From assembly GCF_006274605.1 (NCBI RefSeq), contig NZ_CP040846.1:868001-932000 (forward strand): 64,000 bases of DNA, written 5' to 3'. Of this stretch, positions 1-9,698 are shown piece after piece. The DNA comes from Thermococcus indicus. Lineage in GTDB: Archaea > Methanobacteriota_B > Thermococci > Thermococcales > Thermococcaceae. How positions within the stretch are numbered: the first letter of the stretch is position 1; the number at the start of each line of letters is the position of its first letter. Under the pieces are notes generated by a model. The model was not told where the DNA came from, did not search any database, and saw nothing but the letters and a program-made list of their open reading frames with translations. The position numbers and the translations under genes are program-made.

Positions 1-31
1 GACCCGGGTTCGAATCCCGGCGGCCCCACCA
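1..31 (+). tRNA. 3' end of a tRNA gene (cut by window edge)
   Basis: The T arm is visible: CCGGG (4-8), loop TTCGAAT (9-15), CCCGG (16-20). It is followed by the 3' acceptor strand CGGCCCC (21-27), discriminator A28 and an encoded CCA (29-31). The 5' strand should therefore be GGGGCCG. The anticodon lies outside the window, so the amino acid cannot be named. Confidence 0.9.
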
Positions 32-34
32 TAA

Positions 35-594
35 GAAACTTTGCCTGCGCAAAGTTTCATCAAAGTTGGTGATTCCTTTTGTGGTGGTAGTTTTTGAGTT
101 GGGGTTTCTCTTCGAGTCTCCTCTTTGAATGAGTGAATCCTTCTCGATGGTTCCTTTTTGCGGGTTCAAATCTTTTTGCGCTCCTTTGGAGCGCGATTCT
201 AAGTAGAACCCACATGGAAAATGCTTCAGTTCCTTGGATTCAACCCCAAGGGATTAGTTTAAATTTGAAACCCCTCACAAGAAAGCCCCAAAGAGGAATC
301 ACAAACTTTTGGTGAAGCTTTTTCCAAAAGCTTCCTTCGCAAGCGCTGGCGGAAAATAAGGTGCCTTTTTGTGATATTGCAGATTCTGAAGTGGGTTTCT
401 ACTCAACTGTTCTTTTGGGAGTGTTTCACTCTTCAAACGGCGTCCAAAGGACGCCAATAATAAAGTTGGAACTGTTTGAGGGTCTGTATTTAGTGTTAAA
501 CCCTTCTAAAGCTGCTTTTGAGTAGTGCACGACTGATTTTTGTCCCTTTGGATGAGAAAGAATTCTTTGGTCAAACTTTGCTTTGCAAAGTTTG
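35..594. repeat. gene-free stretch carrying a series of short perfect hairpins
   Basis: About 650 bases between the tRNA end and the first gene hold no convincing gene. A 60-codon frame at 133-315 has no ribosome site and no recognisable protein. Instead there are perfect inverted repeats, mostly with 3-nt loops: 35-44/49-58 (GAAACTTTGC, loop CTGC), 178-184/188-194 (GCGCTCC, loop TTT), 314-322/326-334 (GAAGCTTTT, loop TCC), 419-423/427-431 (GAGTG, loop TTT), 439-445/449-455 (GGCGTCC, loop AAA), and 572-581/585-594 (CAAACTTTGC, loop TTT). The first and last hairpins share the arm AAACTTTGC. The stretch is AT-richer than the following genes. Function is unknown; it may be a relic of an element integrated next to the tRNA. 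Confidence 0.6.
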
Positions 595-645
595 CTCGCC
601 TGCGCGACGTCGGGCTCTGCTCTGGTGTGAACTGAGATGATAAGG

Positions 646-653
646 TTTATAAG
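646..653 (+). promoter_or_regulatory. box A (TATA) promoter for the 686 gene
   Basis: TTTATAAG lies about 35-40 nt before the GTG start at 686, the normal spacing for an archaeal TBP site. A purine-rich GTGAGGCGAG follows as ribosome binding site. Confidence 0.55.
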
Positions 654-685
654 ACAACGTCCCAACCCAACGTGAGGCGAGACCG

Positions 686-973
686 GTGGGGCGGGAGATA
701 ACCGAGGAAAAGCTCCAGAAGTACTTTAGAATCACCGAAGAGGCTTTAAAAACCCTTGAAATAGCCGTCCACGAGAAGAGCCTTCTTAGGGGCGTCGCGG
801 AGGATTTTCTGACGATGGCGAGGAGCTATTTCAACGACGCCAGGTACTACTACGAGAGGGGCGACTACGTGACGGCTTTCGCGGCACTCAACTACGCGCA
901 TGGTTTTATCGACGCCGGCGTGAGGCTTGGCGTTTTCAGGGGAGAGGATGACAGACTTTTTGCCTTCGGCTGA
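686..973 (+). CDS. DUF357 family protein
   Basis: This is a small (95 aa) all-helical soluble protein. Residues 1-30 form one amphipathic helix, and residues 35-80 form a pair of helices rich in Tyr and Ala ([20 protein letters not shown]), the pattern of the archaeal DUF357 family, whose function is unknown. It begins with GTG at 686 behind a box A at 646. It is followed after ten bases by the UPF0212 gene at 984 and probably shares its transcript. The pairing with another small unknown archaeal family suggests a joint role, but nothing in the sequence says which. Family assignment is from memory of the pattern. Confidence 0.75.
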   Translation: MGREITEEKLQKYFRITEEALKTLEIAVHEKSLLRGVAEDFLTMARSYFNDARYYYERGDYVTAFAALNYAHGFIDAGVRLGVFRGEDDRLFAFG

Positions 974-983
974 GGTGAGAGCC

Positions 984-1364
984 ATGGGAGACTACGTCGT
1001 CGTTTTGGAGGCACCCATAATCGTGAGGGACGTCGAGACCAGCGAGGACGCGATAAACGTTGCGGTTTCCAAGGTCGCCAAGGCGCTCAATAAGGAGAAG
1101 CTTGATTTCGTGAGGGTTGAAATAGGCTACTCCCAGTGCCCCGTCTGCGGGGCCCACTTTGAGAGTGCCTTCGTCATTGGCTCGGTGGGTCTCGTGGGGA
1201 TGTACCTCACGATTAAGGTGTACAACGCCCAGACCATCGAGCACGCCGAGAGGATAGCCAAGGCCGTCATCGGCAAGGCCCTCAAGAAGGTTCCCCTCAA
1301 GGTCTATGAGATAAGGGAGCTGACCGAGGAGGACGAGGGGGACGGCGTGGAGCTTGGGGAGTGA
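984..1364 (+). CDS. UPF0212 (DUF555) family protein
   Basis: The protein is about 126 aa, starting MGDYVVVLEAPIIV. It resembles the archaeal DUF555/UPF0212 family, an alpha-beta protein of unknown function. One CPVC pair (about residue 53) could bind metal with a partner, but no second pair is present. The frame is open further upstream (from 927), yet the ATG at 984 is preferred. It has GAGGTGAG a few bases before it, it lies just after the stop of the DUF357 gene, and the product length then fits the family. The C terminus is strongly acidic. It probably forms an operon with the gene at 686. Confidence 0.75.
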   Translation: MGDYVVVLEAPIIVRDVETSEDAINVAVSKVAKALNKEKLDFVRVEIGYSQCPVCGAHFESAFVIGSVGLVGMYLTIKVYNAQTIEHAERIAKAVIGKALKKVPLKVYEIRELTEEDEGDGVELGE

Positions 1365-2267
1365 TCAGGTTTCTCCCTCAATTTCCTCTTCTGGAATCGT
1401 CTCCACGTACACCCACAGTGCGCCCAGGCTGTTTATCACGTACCTCACCGCCCCGAGGGGGAGCAGGATGAGCAGCGTCAGCGCCCCCATGTAGTATTCG
1501 TACTGGAGAACCAGAAAGACGTCCACAATCGAGAGGCCCAGCCCCAGGGTGAAGTAACCGCCGGGGTTGGCCCTGGCGACGCGCCATATCTCCCCCACGA
1601 CCCCCACGTTCCCCGTGAAGTAGTACGCCGGGACGACGAGCGCGAAGGTAGGTGTGGCCAGTATCCCGGCTACGAAGGAGCCGAATGGGCCGAAGATCGC
1701 TATGGGAATCGCCAGTAGAACCAGTGCAATTAGAACGACCACGAACGTCAGGAGTTCCGCGGCAACCAGGGCAGGCAAAGCTTTCAATCCAGCCTTTATG
1801 GATTCTAGGGCCCTCTTCTCCTCTCTAGCCAGCTCCACAGCTGCGTCCACGAGAGCGTAGCCAAAGGACAGATTTGTCAGGAACGCCCACACTGCAAAGA
1901 TGACCATCAGGGGGAGTTTTTCCCTCATCTCGCTCGATGCACGGAGGTACTCCCAGTACGTGTCCCTGTAGACGCTCATTCCGCAGCAGCTAACGGTCGG
2001 CTCGCTGGGGCGATAGTAGGTATCGTCGCATTTCATTCCATGGCTCCCGAAGAAGTCGGGGTTGGAGTTGAAAACCGAGTGACAGGTTATGGCGTCGTTC
2101 TCCTTTTCCATCAGCCTCAGTATCTCCTTTACCCTCCCGTAGCTCTCCATGAACCCGCTCATCAGAGGGAACGGGAGGGCGTAGGTTACGAGCAGGGCCA
2201 CGATGAGCAGACCCACGAACTTCTTACTTCTGAGCGTCTTGTCGACTTCTATACTGGGAGTCTCCAT
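1365..2267 (-). CDS. polytopic membrane protein, related to the one at 3981
   Basis: This 300-aa integral membrane protein of unknown function has a hydrophobic segment near residues 18-36. An extracytoplasmic loop follows (about 45-110) with five cysteines (TCHS, MKCDD, SCCG) that could form disulfides. Five or so membrane segments come after residue 115. The segment around GLKALPALVAAELL matches the corresponding part of the 3981-4871 protein (GLKHLPGVVVIELI), so the two genes on either side of pyrG look like paralogues. A minus-strand box A (revcomp of CTATTTAAGC, 2298-2307) sits about 30-40 nt before the ATG, so the transcript may be nearly leaderless. The 3' end abuts the stop of the UPF0212 gene. 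Confidence 0.6.
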   Translation of the reverse strand: METPSIEVDKTLRSKKFVGLLIVALLVTYALPFPLMSGFMESYGRVKEILRLMEKENDAITCHSVFNSNPDFFGSHGMKCDDTYYRPSEPTVSCCGMSVYRDTYWEYLRASSEMREKLPLMVIFAVWAFLTNLSFGYALVDAAVELAREEKRALESIKAGLKALPALVAAELLTFVVVLIALVLLAIPIAIFGPFGSFVAGILATPTFALVVPAYYFTGNVGVVGEIWRVARANPGGYFTLGLGLSIVDVFLVLQYEYYMGALTLLILLPLGAVRYVINSLGALWVYVETIPEEEIEGET

Positions 2268-2289
2268 ATTACATCATGTGGTGGTGTGA

Positions 2290-4871
<2,582 letters not shown>

Positions 4872-4936
4872 TCCACCACCCGCTGGAGTAATGGGGGAGG
4901 GGCCTTTTAAATTTTTTGAGCCGGCGAGCCAGAAAA

Positions 4937-4946
4937 GCTTATAAAC
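4937..4946 (+). promoter_or_regulatory. box A promoter for rps8e
   Basis: GCTTATAAAC, preceded by an A-rich BRE-like AGAAAA, lies about 60 nt before the S8e start. The gap allows a short leader holding the GAGGTGAG ribosome site. Confidence 0.5.
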
Positions 4947-5006
4947 GAACCTCCGAAAGTGGCGATAGGTTGTAAACGAGAATATCAATCTCATGAGGTG
5001 AGAAGA

Positions 5007-5399
5007 ATGGCTATCTGGCAGGGAAGATCACTCAAGAAGCCTTCGGGCGGAAGGATTATCCTCGCTAGGAAGAAGAGGAAGAGGGAGCTCGGAAGGGAGC
5101 CTGCTTTCACCAAGGTCGGCGAGGACAGGGAAAAGAAGAAGATAATCAGGACCTACGGCGGAAACAGGAAGGTCAGGCTCATCGAGGCCCTCTACGCCAA
5201 CGTCTTCGACGGCGGAAAGGGCAAGAAGGTCAAGATACTCAACGTCGTCGAGAACCCGGCCAACAGGCAGTACGTCAGGAGAAACATAATCACCAAGGGC
5301 GCTATCGTCGAGACCGAGGCCGGCAGGGCCATAGTCACCAGCAGGCCCGGCCAGGACGGCGTCGTCAACGCGGTTCTCATCAAGGAGGAGAGCGCCTGA
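5007..5399 (+). CDS. rps8e: 30S ribosomal protein S8e
   Basis: A component of the archaeal small ribosomal subunit, binding rRNA. The product is 130 aa and begins [15 protein letters not shown], the family's invariant N terminus. A Lys/Arg-rich stretch ([13 protein letters not shown]) and the conserved [14 protein letters not shown] follow. A frame upstream of this start exists, but the ATG at 5007 follows GAGGTGAG with good spacing and gives the standard length. The 3' end faces the AlbA-domain regulator gene, with a ~72-bp repeat between them. Confidence 0.96.
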   Translation: MAIWQGRSLKKPSGGRIILARKKRKRELGREPAFTKVGEDREKKKIIRTYGGNRKVRLIEALYANVFDGGKGKKVKILNVVENPANRQYVRRNIITKGAIVETEAGRAIVTSRPGQDGVVNAVLIKEESA

Positions 5400-5420
5400 A
5401 TTCTTTTCTCCTTTTAGTGT

Positions 5421-5492
5421 TATCGTTAAGTACCGTCAACCTGAAAACTTTACGCTACCGTTAACTTTTCTGGCTTTACGATGGTTAACGAT
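5421..5492. repeat. left copy of a ~72-bp direct repeat flanking the regulator gene
   Basis: Aligned to the copy at 6784-6856, roughly 66 of 72 positions match, with one single-base gap. Each copy is bounded by an imperfect inverted repeat of about 15 bases (TA[T/C]CGTTAAGTACCG at one end, CG[G/A]T[A/G]GTTAACG at the other). This left copy overlaps the last codons and the stop of the gene at 5485. Confidence 0.9.
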
Positions 5493-6774
5493 GAACCATC
5501 TCGTACCTCCTCTGCGCACCTCTGCCTATGGCTCTTGCAAGGCCCAGGGCTTCGAGCTTTTCAAGCCTCTTTAACACGGCGGGCTTTGAGAGGCCAACGT
5601 ACTCCGCTATCTCTCCGCTCCTCCTCGGGACTGTCAGGAACTCAAGGATTTTCCTGTCAGTATCATCCAAAAGCTCGCCGGTTTTCTTCTTGAAGACCAC
5701 TTCAAAGCGGTTCGCACTGTTCTTAAACTCTACTTCCACGAGGCCGTGCTTCTTGCACTCCTCACGGATCAGTCTCAGACCGTAGCCGTACTTTTCGATG
5801 TAGCCCGCATCGTACATAAGTCCGCAGAGGTTCGGGTTCCTCGGCACGTGTTCGGGGTCTTCGAGATCCACTCCAGGCATCAGGCCCCCGGGGTTTCTTA
5901 TTACAAGCCTATCGGGATGAATGAAAATCCTGACGTCCGCGGGGATTGCGTAGTTCCTGTGGGCGAAGGCGTTTATTATCGCCTCCCTAACGGCCCTTAT
6001 GGGATACTCGGGCAGTTTGGTTCTCTTCGTTCCCATCACCACTTCTATCGTGCTGAACTGGGAAAGGAGCTCCGCGTACATCTCATCTATAACCTTCCAT
6101 ACCGGCCCCCTGAATTCCTTGCTCCACAGGGGTCTCTCTCCGTCCATTCTGACGATCCTGCCACCCGCGTGCGGTATGAACTCCTCGACATCGGTGAAAA
6201 ACAGTACCCCTGCATTCGTCAGCTTGTTCCCTTTAATCGCCTTTGCACTCCTACGGTAACGGTTCCAGTCTTCCTTCGGGATACGTCTGCCTCGCGCTCT
6301 CTCCACCGCCGAGAAAAACCACTCAACGTATTCTTCCTTCATCTCCGACAGCTCTGCCGCCGGGAACTCATCCCAGGTAACCGCCCCCAGCTCGGCTGAA
6401 AGCATGAGAATCTCCTGGATTGAAAGGGGCCTTATCCCGGGGCCTATCCTGATGTAGGCAACTCCACCTATGGAGCAGAGGTTCCGGGACTTTGGAACCT
6501 CTATGACAAGAACGTTTCTGCCACCAAGCTCAAGCACGTGGGTTTTTACCTGCAGAGGAGGGGTGACGTTCTGGAGTGAGGAGGATATCGTTTCCCTGGC
6601 CTTTTTGATGTCACATCCCAAAACATTGCCCTCGTCGCTCACACCTATCAGAATGTAGCCTCCGTCGGCGTTTGCCATGGCGCATATCTCTCTGGCGATT
6701 TCAGGCGTTGCCCTGCGTTTGAACTCTATCCTCTCATTCTCTCCCTGGCGAATGAGTGCCAGAAGTTCGTTCAC
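5485..6774 (-). CDS. AlbA_2 (Schlafen-like) domain ATPase / transcriptional regulator
   Basis: The N-terminal 130 residues are an AlbA_2 (divergent Schlafen-type) domain: ENERIEFKRRATPEIAREI, then ANADGGYILIGVSDEGNVLG, then RIGPGIRPLSIQEI. The middle (about 260-350) looks like a GHKL-type ATP-binding fold (REAIINAFAHRNY, RNPGGLMPGVD, YGYGLRLIREEC). The C terminus (about 368-425) is a winged helix (DRKILEFL...SGEIAEYVGLSKPAVLKRLEKLEALGL). Such proteins are usually transcriptional regulators, and some members belong to defence loci. The start is a GTG at 6774. A box A (CTTTTATA on the minus strand, about 6855-6862) lies at the far edge of the right repeat copy, so that repeat occupies the transcript start or leader and could be an autoregulatory operator. 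The gene stands alone between two direct repeats. Confidence 0.8.
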   Translation of the reverse strand: MNELLALIRQGENERIEFKRRATPEIAREICAMANADGGYILIGVSDEGNVLGCDIKKARETISSSLQNVTPPLQVKTHVLELGGRNVLVIEVPKSRNLCSIGGVAYIRIGPGIRPLSIQEILMLSAELGAVTWDEFPAAELSEMKEEYVEWFFSAVERARGRRIPKEDWNRYRRSAKAIKGNKLTNAGVLFFTDVEEFIPHAGGRIVRMDGERPLWSKEFRGPVWKVIDEMYAELLSQFSTIEVVMGTKRTKLPEYPIRAVREAIINAFAHRNYAIPADVRIFIHPDRLVIRNPGGLMPGVDLEDPEHVPRNPNLCGLMYDAGYIEKYGYGLRLIREECKKHGLVEVEFKNSANRFEVVFKKKTGELLDDTDRKILEFLTVPRRSGEIAEYVGLSKPAVLKRLEKLEALGLARAIGRGAQRRYEMVHR

Positions 6775-6783
6775 GTCCCTGAT

Positions 6784-6856
6784 TACCGTTAAGTACCGTC
6801 AACCCTGAAAACTTTACGCTGCCGTTAACTTTTCTGGCTTTACGGTAGTTAACGGT
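6784..6856. repeat. right copy of the ~72-bp direct repeat, upstream of the regulator start
   Basis: It starts TACCGTTAAGTACCG and ends CGGTAGTTAACGGT, which are nearly reverse complements of each other. It contains a further TTAAC/GTTAA half site in the middle. It lies 10 bases before the GTG of the regulator and just inside its box A. The position suits a repressor site, and the palindromic ends suit a dimeric DNA-binding protein. Confidence 0.9.
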
Positions 6857-6871
6857 ATAAAAGAAGCGCGG

Positions 6872-7951
6872 TCAGAGCTCCAGCTCGTCCCTGTACTTCC
6901 TCAGCTCCCTCTCCATTATCCTCCTAGCCTGCTCCTCGACCATCGGTTTAACGAGCTCTATAACGCGCTCCTTCAGCTCGTCGAGTCCCTCACCGTTGAG
7001 CGCCGAGATTCTGAGGGGTTCGAGGCCTTTGGCCCTGACGAACTCCTCGACGGCCTTGATTTTCTCCTCATCGGCTATGTCCACCTTGTTGAGGACGACG
7101 ATGAAGGGGAACTCCCCGAACTCGGCGTAGATTTCCTCGAACAGATGGGTCTGCTCTTCAATTGGATAACCGCAGTACTCGCTGGGGTCGAAGATGTAGA
7201 CGATGACCTTTCCGAGGTGCTTTAAAGCGAGGATGGCCTGCCTCTCGACCTCGTTCCTCTCGCTCAGGGGTCTATCAAGCAGCCCGGGAGTGTCTATGAC
7301 CTGGTATTTCAGGTAGTGCTCCTCGAACTGGCCAACGTTTATGCCCTTCGTTGTGAAGGGGTAGCTGGCGACCTCGGGTCTGGCGTTCGTCAGAACCCTG
7401 AGGAGCGTGCTCTTGCCGACGTTGGGATGGCCGGCTATCACGACCGTCGGAAGGTTGAGATCAACGACCGGGAGGTCTTTGAGGACGTTTCTGGCCTGGT
7501 TGAGGTACTCGAGGTCATCTGCTATATCCCTGATGACGTCGGCGACGCGGCCGTAGAACTGCCTTCGGAGCCTTGACATCTCGTCCGGGTCGCGCGAGTA
7601 TCGTATCTTCTCGACGTAGCGCTGTTCGAGGTTTCTAATGGTTTTTATGGCCCAGTTCACGTGGGCCAGGGAGCGGTGGAACTGGTCGCGGTCAACGAGC
7701 GTATCGACCAGCTCCCTGTAGAACGGGGGAAGTTCTGAAACCCCCGGTGTCCTGTCCAGCAGTTTCCTCAGGTTGTCGCGGATGACGTTGGAGATCGTTC
7801 TGATTCTCAGCTCCTCCCTCTGCCTGGCCTTGGCCCTGGGGCCGCCCTTGGGGGTGAGGGCCGAGGCCGCCTTCTCCGCCCTCCTGAAGGCCTTGTCAAT
7901 AATCTCGTCAGCGGTAAGCACCGTCGGCATCTTTTCAAAGGGGTTCTTCAT
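6872..7951 (-). CDS. NOG1-family GTPase
   Basis: A ribosome-associated GTPase of the OBG/NOG1 class; the eukaryotic homologue acts in large-subunit assembly. Residues 1-165 are the helical N-terminal NOG1 domain. The G domain follows with G1 GHPNVGKST, a switch with SYPFTTKGINVG, G3 DTPGLLDRP, G4 NKVD and G5 ISALNGEG. A helical C-terminal tail (EEQARRIMERELRKY) closes the 359-aa protein. The ATG at 7951 is chosen because GAGGTGAG stands four bases before it; a GTG lies nine bases further up. The gene stands alone, in the same direction as its neighbours. Confidence 0.93.
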   Translation of the reverse strand: MKNPFEKMPTVLTADEIIDKAFRRAEKAASALTPKGGPRAKARQREELRIRTISNVIRDNLRKLLDRTPGVSELPPFYRELVDTLVDRDQFHRSLAHVNWAIKTIRNLEQRYVEKIRYSRDPDEMSRLRRQFYGRVADVIRDIADDLEYLNQARNVLKDLPVVDLNLPTVVIAGHPNVGKSTLLRVLTNARPEVASYPFTTKGINVGQFEEHYLKYQVIDTPGLLDRPLSERNEVERQAILALKHLGKVIVYIFDPSEYCGYPIEEQTHLFEEIYAEFGEFPFIVVLNKVDIADEEKIKAVEEFVRAKGLEPLRISALNGEGLDELKERVIELVKPMVEEQARRIMERELRKYRDELEL

Positions 7952-8020
7952 CTCTCTCACCTCTCCTCTTCTCTTTTCTCTCGCGGTGCTTAGCTTTTCG
8001 GCCGGGTATTTAAAGGTTCG

Positions 8021-8827
8021 CTAAAGTTCGATGACCCTGCCGACGTGGAGGGGTTCAATCCTCTCGCCCAGCCCCGCCTTCAGGAATGCATACTCGTCCA
8101 GCCCCGTGCAGTGGCCGGCGTAGAGCCTTTCGGCGTCGATTTCCTCGACGACTTCATTGAGAAGCTCTTTTTTGGCGCCCCTCAGGTGGAGTCCCCCTAT
8201 CAACGCCCTGACCGGCTTCCCAAGAACGTCCTCCGCGTGCCACGCTATGTTCAGAACCCCGGAGTGACCGCAGCCGGTGACGACGGCGACCCCGTCTCCC
8301 AGGTCGATGATCAGAGTGATATCATCGGGGACCGGGTCTCTGATGAGGCGGCCGTTCTCCTCAACGTAGCCGACGGCCCTGTCCCACGTGCGCCGCGGTA
8401 TTTCCCCGGAACTCCAGAGTCCCGGCGCAAACTCGAAGGGCTCTTCTTTCAGGATGAACTCGGCCCCGAGCCCCTCAAGCTCCCCCCTGTCAAAGGGGAT
8501 CCCTATATCCCTCCTGTGGGGTTTCACTGCCACCCTGAGCCGGAAGATTCCCGGGTGGGCGATAACCCTCACCGGCTCCTCCCGCGCATTTAAAAACGCC
8601 TTCAGTCCGCCGGTATGGTCGTAGTGCCCGTGGGTTATAAAGACGAAGTCTATTTCCCCGGGATCGATTCCAAGCTCGGCCATGTTGCCGAGGAGCACCT
8701 CCCCGTCGGTTCCTGTGTCGATGAGCACCCTCCTGCCCCTGTGCTCCAGGAGGGCGGAGAATCCGTGCCCGCCCAGGAGGCCCTTCACGAACCCGGCATG
8801 GTTCTCGTAGATCACGGTCAGCCTCAT
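8021..8827 (-). CDS. metallo-beta-lactamase-fold hydrolase, possibly pterin-RFA-P synthase type
   Basis: The 268-aa protein has the metal-binding motif THGHYDHTGG (about residues 65-74), an early Asp-rich strand (VLIDTGTDGEVL) and a later VVTGCGHSGVLN and GGLHLRGA. This is the subgroup that includes the enzyme joining 7,8-dihydropterin to RFA-P in methanogens (annotated EC 2.5.1.105). The sequence cannot distinguish that activity from a generic hydrolase. Other genes of a possible modified-pterin route occur at 43147 and 45810. The gene diverges from the UppP-like gene at 8883. Confidence 0.75.
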   Translation of the reverse strand: MRLTVIYENHAGFVKGLLGGHGFSALLEHRGRRVLIDTGTDGEVLLGNMAELGIDPGEIDFVFITHGHYDHTGGLKAFLNAREEPVRVIAHPGIFRLRVAVKPHRRDIGIPFDRGELEGLGAEFILKEEPFEFAPGLWSSGEIPRRTWDRAVGYVEENGRLIRDPVPDDITLIIDLGDGVAVVTGCGHSGVLNIAWHAEDVLGKPVRALIGGLHLRGAKKELLNEVVEEIDAERLYAGHCTGLDEYAFLKAGLGERIEPLHVGRVIEL

Positions 8828-8882
8828 CCGAATCCCTCGAAAAGTTTATGTTTTAGGCCGTTTAAATTCTTCTGTGGTTGCC

Positions 8883-9698
8883 ATGATATCGCCCGTGGAC
8901 TACGTTGCACCGCTGATTTCCGGGATGATAATCGCGCTTGGCTCCTGGCTCCCGGTCGGTCCGGAGGGTCACTCCTTCACGGCCCTTCTGGGGGTTATTG
9001 CACCCTCGTACGGGGATTATCTCGTCCCCTCATATCTGGGTGTGACGTTCGCTGTCCTCTTCTATTTCAGGGAGCTGATAGCGCTCGGCTCCCAAAATGC
9101 AATTAAGAGACGTCTTGATTCGGACACGATGTACTTAATCTACGCCTCCGCCTTCACCCTGGTGGTGGGGTACCCCGTCCTGAGGACGGTTTCCGACGCA
9201 GTGGGGCCCGGTGCCTCCGACCTGATAAACGCGATCGCAGGCCTCGGGATGATCCTGGTGGGTCTCCTGGCCGGTACGCGCGTTCGGGCACCCCTCGAAG
9301 GGATCGAAAGCAGCATCCGGGAGAAAAAGGATGAGGCCACCCTGGTGGATGCGGTGGTATCGGGACTGGCCCAGGGCGTCGCCCTAATAGGGGGGCTCTC
9401 GAGGAGCGGCTTTGTTCTCCTCGGTCTTGTGTGCACAGGGATGGACGTAAAGCGGGCCCTTGAGCTGAGCTTCCTGGTAGCCCCTGCATATCTGGTCCTG
9501 AAGCTCGCTTTCATGGGAGGATGGGATCCGGAGCTTCCCGTTGCGCTGCTCTTCACCGCGTTCCTGGCGGCGTTCGTGGTGAGCTTTGTGACGATGAAGC
9601 TCCTCCTCAAACTTGCCGGCGCGGTGGGGAGGCGGATGTTCCTCGTGTCCTTCGGTTTAATCGCAATCGTGGTCTACCTGATGGGGGTGGTCATGTGA
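8883..9698 (+). CDS. UppP/BacA-like polyprenyl-diphosphate phosphatase
   Basis: This polytopic membrane protein of about 271 aa has two motifs in the positions expected for undecaprenyl-diphosphate phosphatase: IIALGSWLPVGPEGHSF near the N terminus and GVALIGGLSRSG about two-thirds along. Bacterial UppP has E/QxxxE in the first motif; here the acidic residues are replaced (ALGSW), so the activity may differ. In archaea the substrate would be a dolichol-type lipid used in glycan transfer. GTG at 8874 is an alternative start. The stop overlaps the GTG of the next gene (ATGTGA), so translation is probably coupled to the nucleotidyltransferase. Confidence 0.7.
   Translation: MISPVDYVAPLISGMIIALGSWLPVGPEGHSFTALLGVIAPSYGDYLVPSYLGVTFAVLFYFRELIALGSQNAIKRRLDSDTMYLIYASAFTLVVGYPVLRTVSDAVGPGASDLINAIAGLGMILVGLLAGTRVRAPLEGIESSIREKKDEATLVDAVVSGLAQGVALIGGLSRSGFVLLGLVCTGMDVKRALELSFLVAPAYLVLKLAFMGGWDPELPVALLFTAFLAAFVVSFVTMKLLLKLAGAVGRRMFLVSFGLIAIVVYLMGVVM

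Noticed and set aside
35-58. Hairpin after the first tRNA as a bacterial-type terminator
   Set aside because: No T run follows, and archaeal termination relies on T tracts; the hairpin fits the series of similar hairpins instead.
133-315. 60-codon frame in the gene-free region after the tRNA
   Set aside because: No ribosome site, odd composition, and crossed by the hairpin at 178-194.
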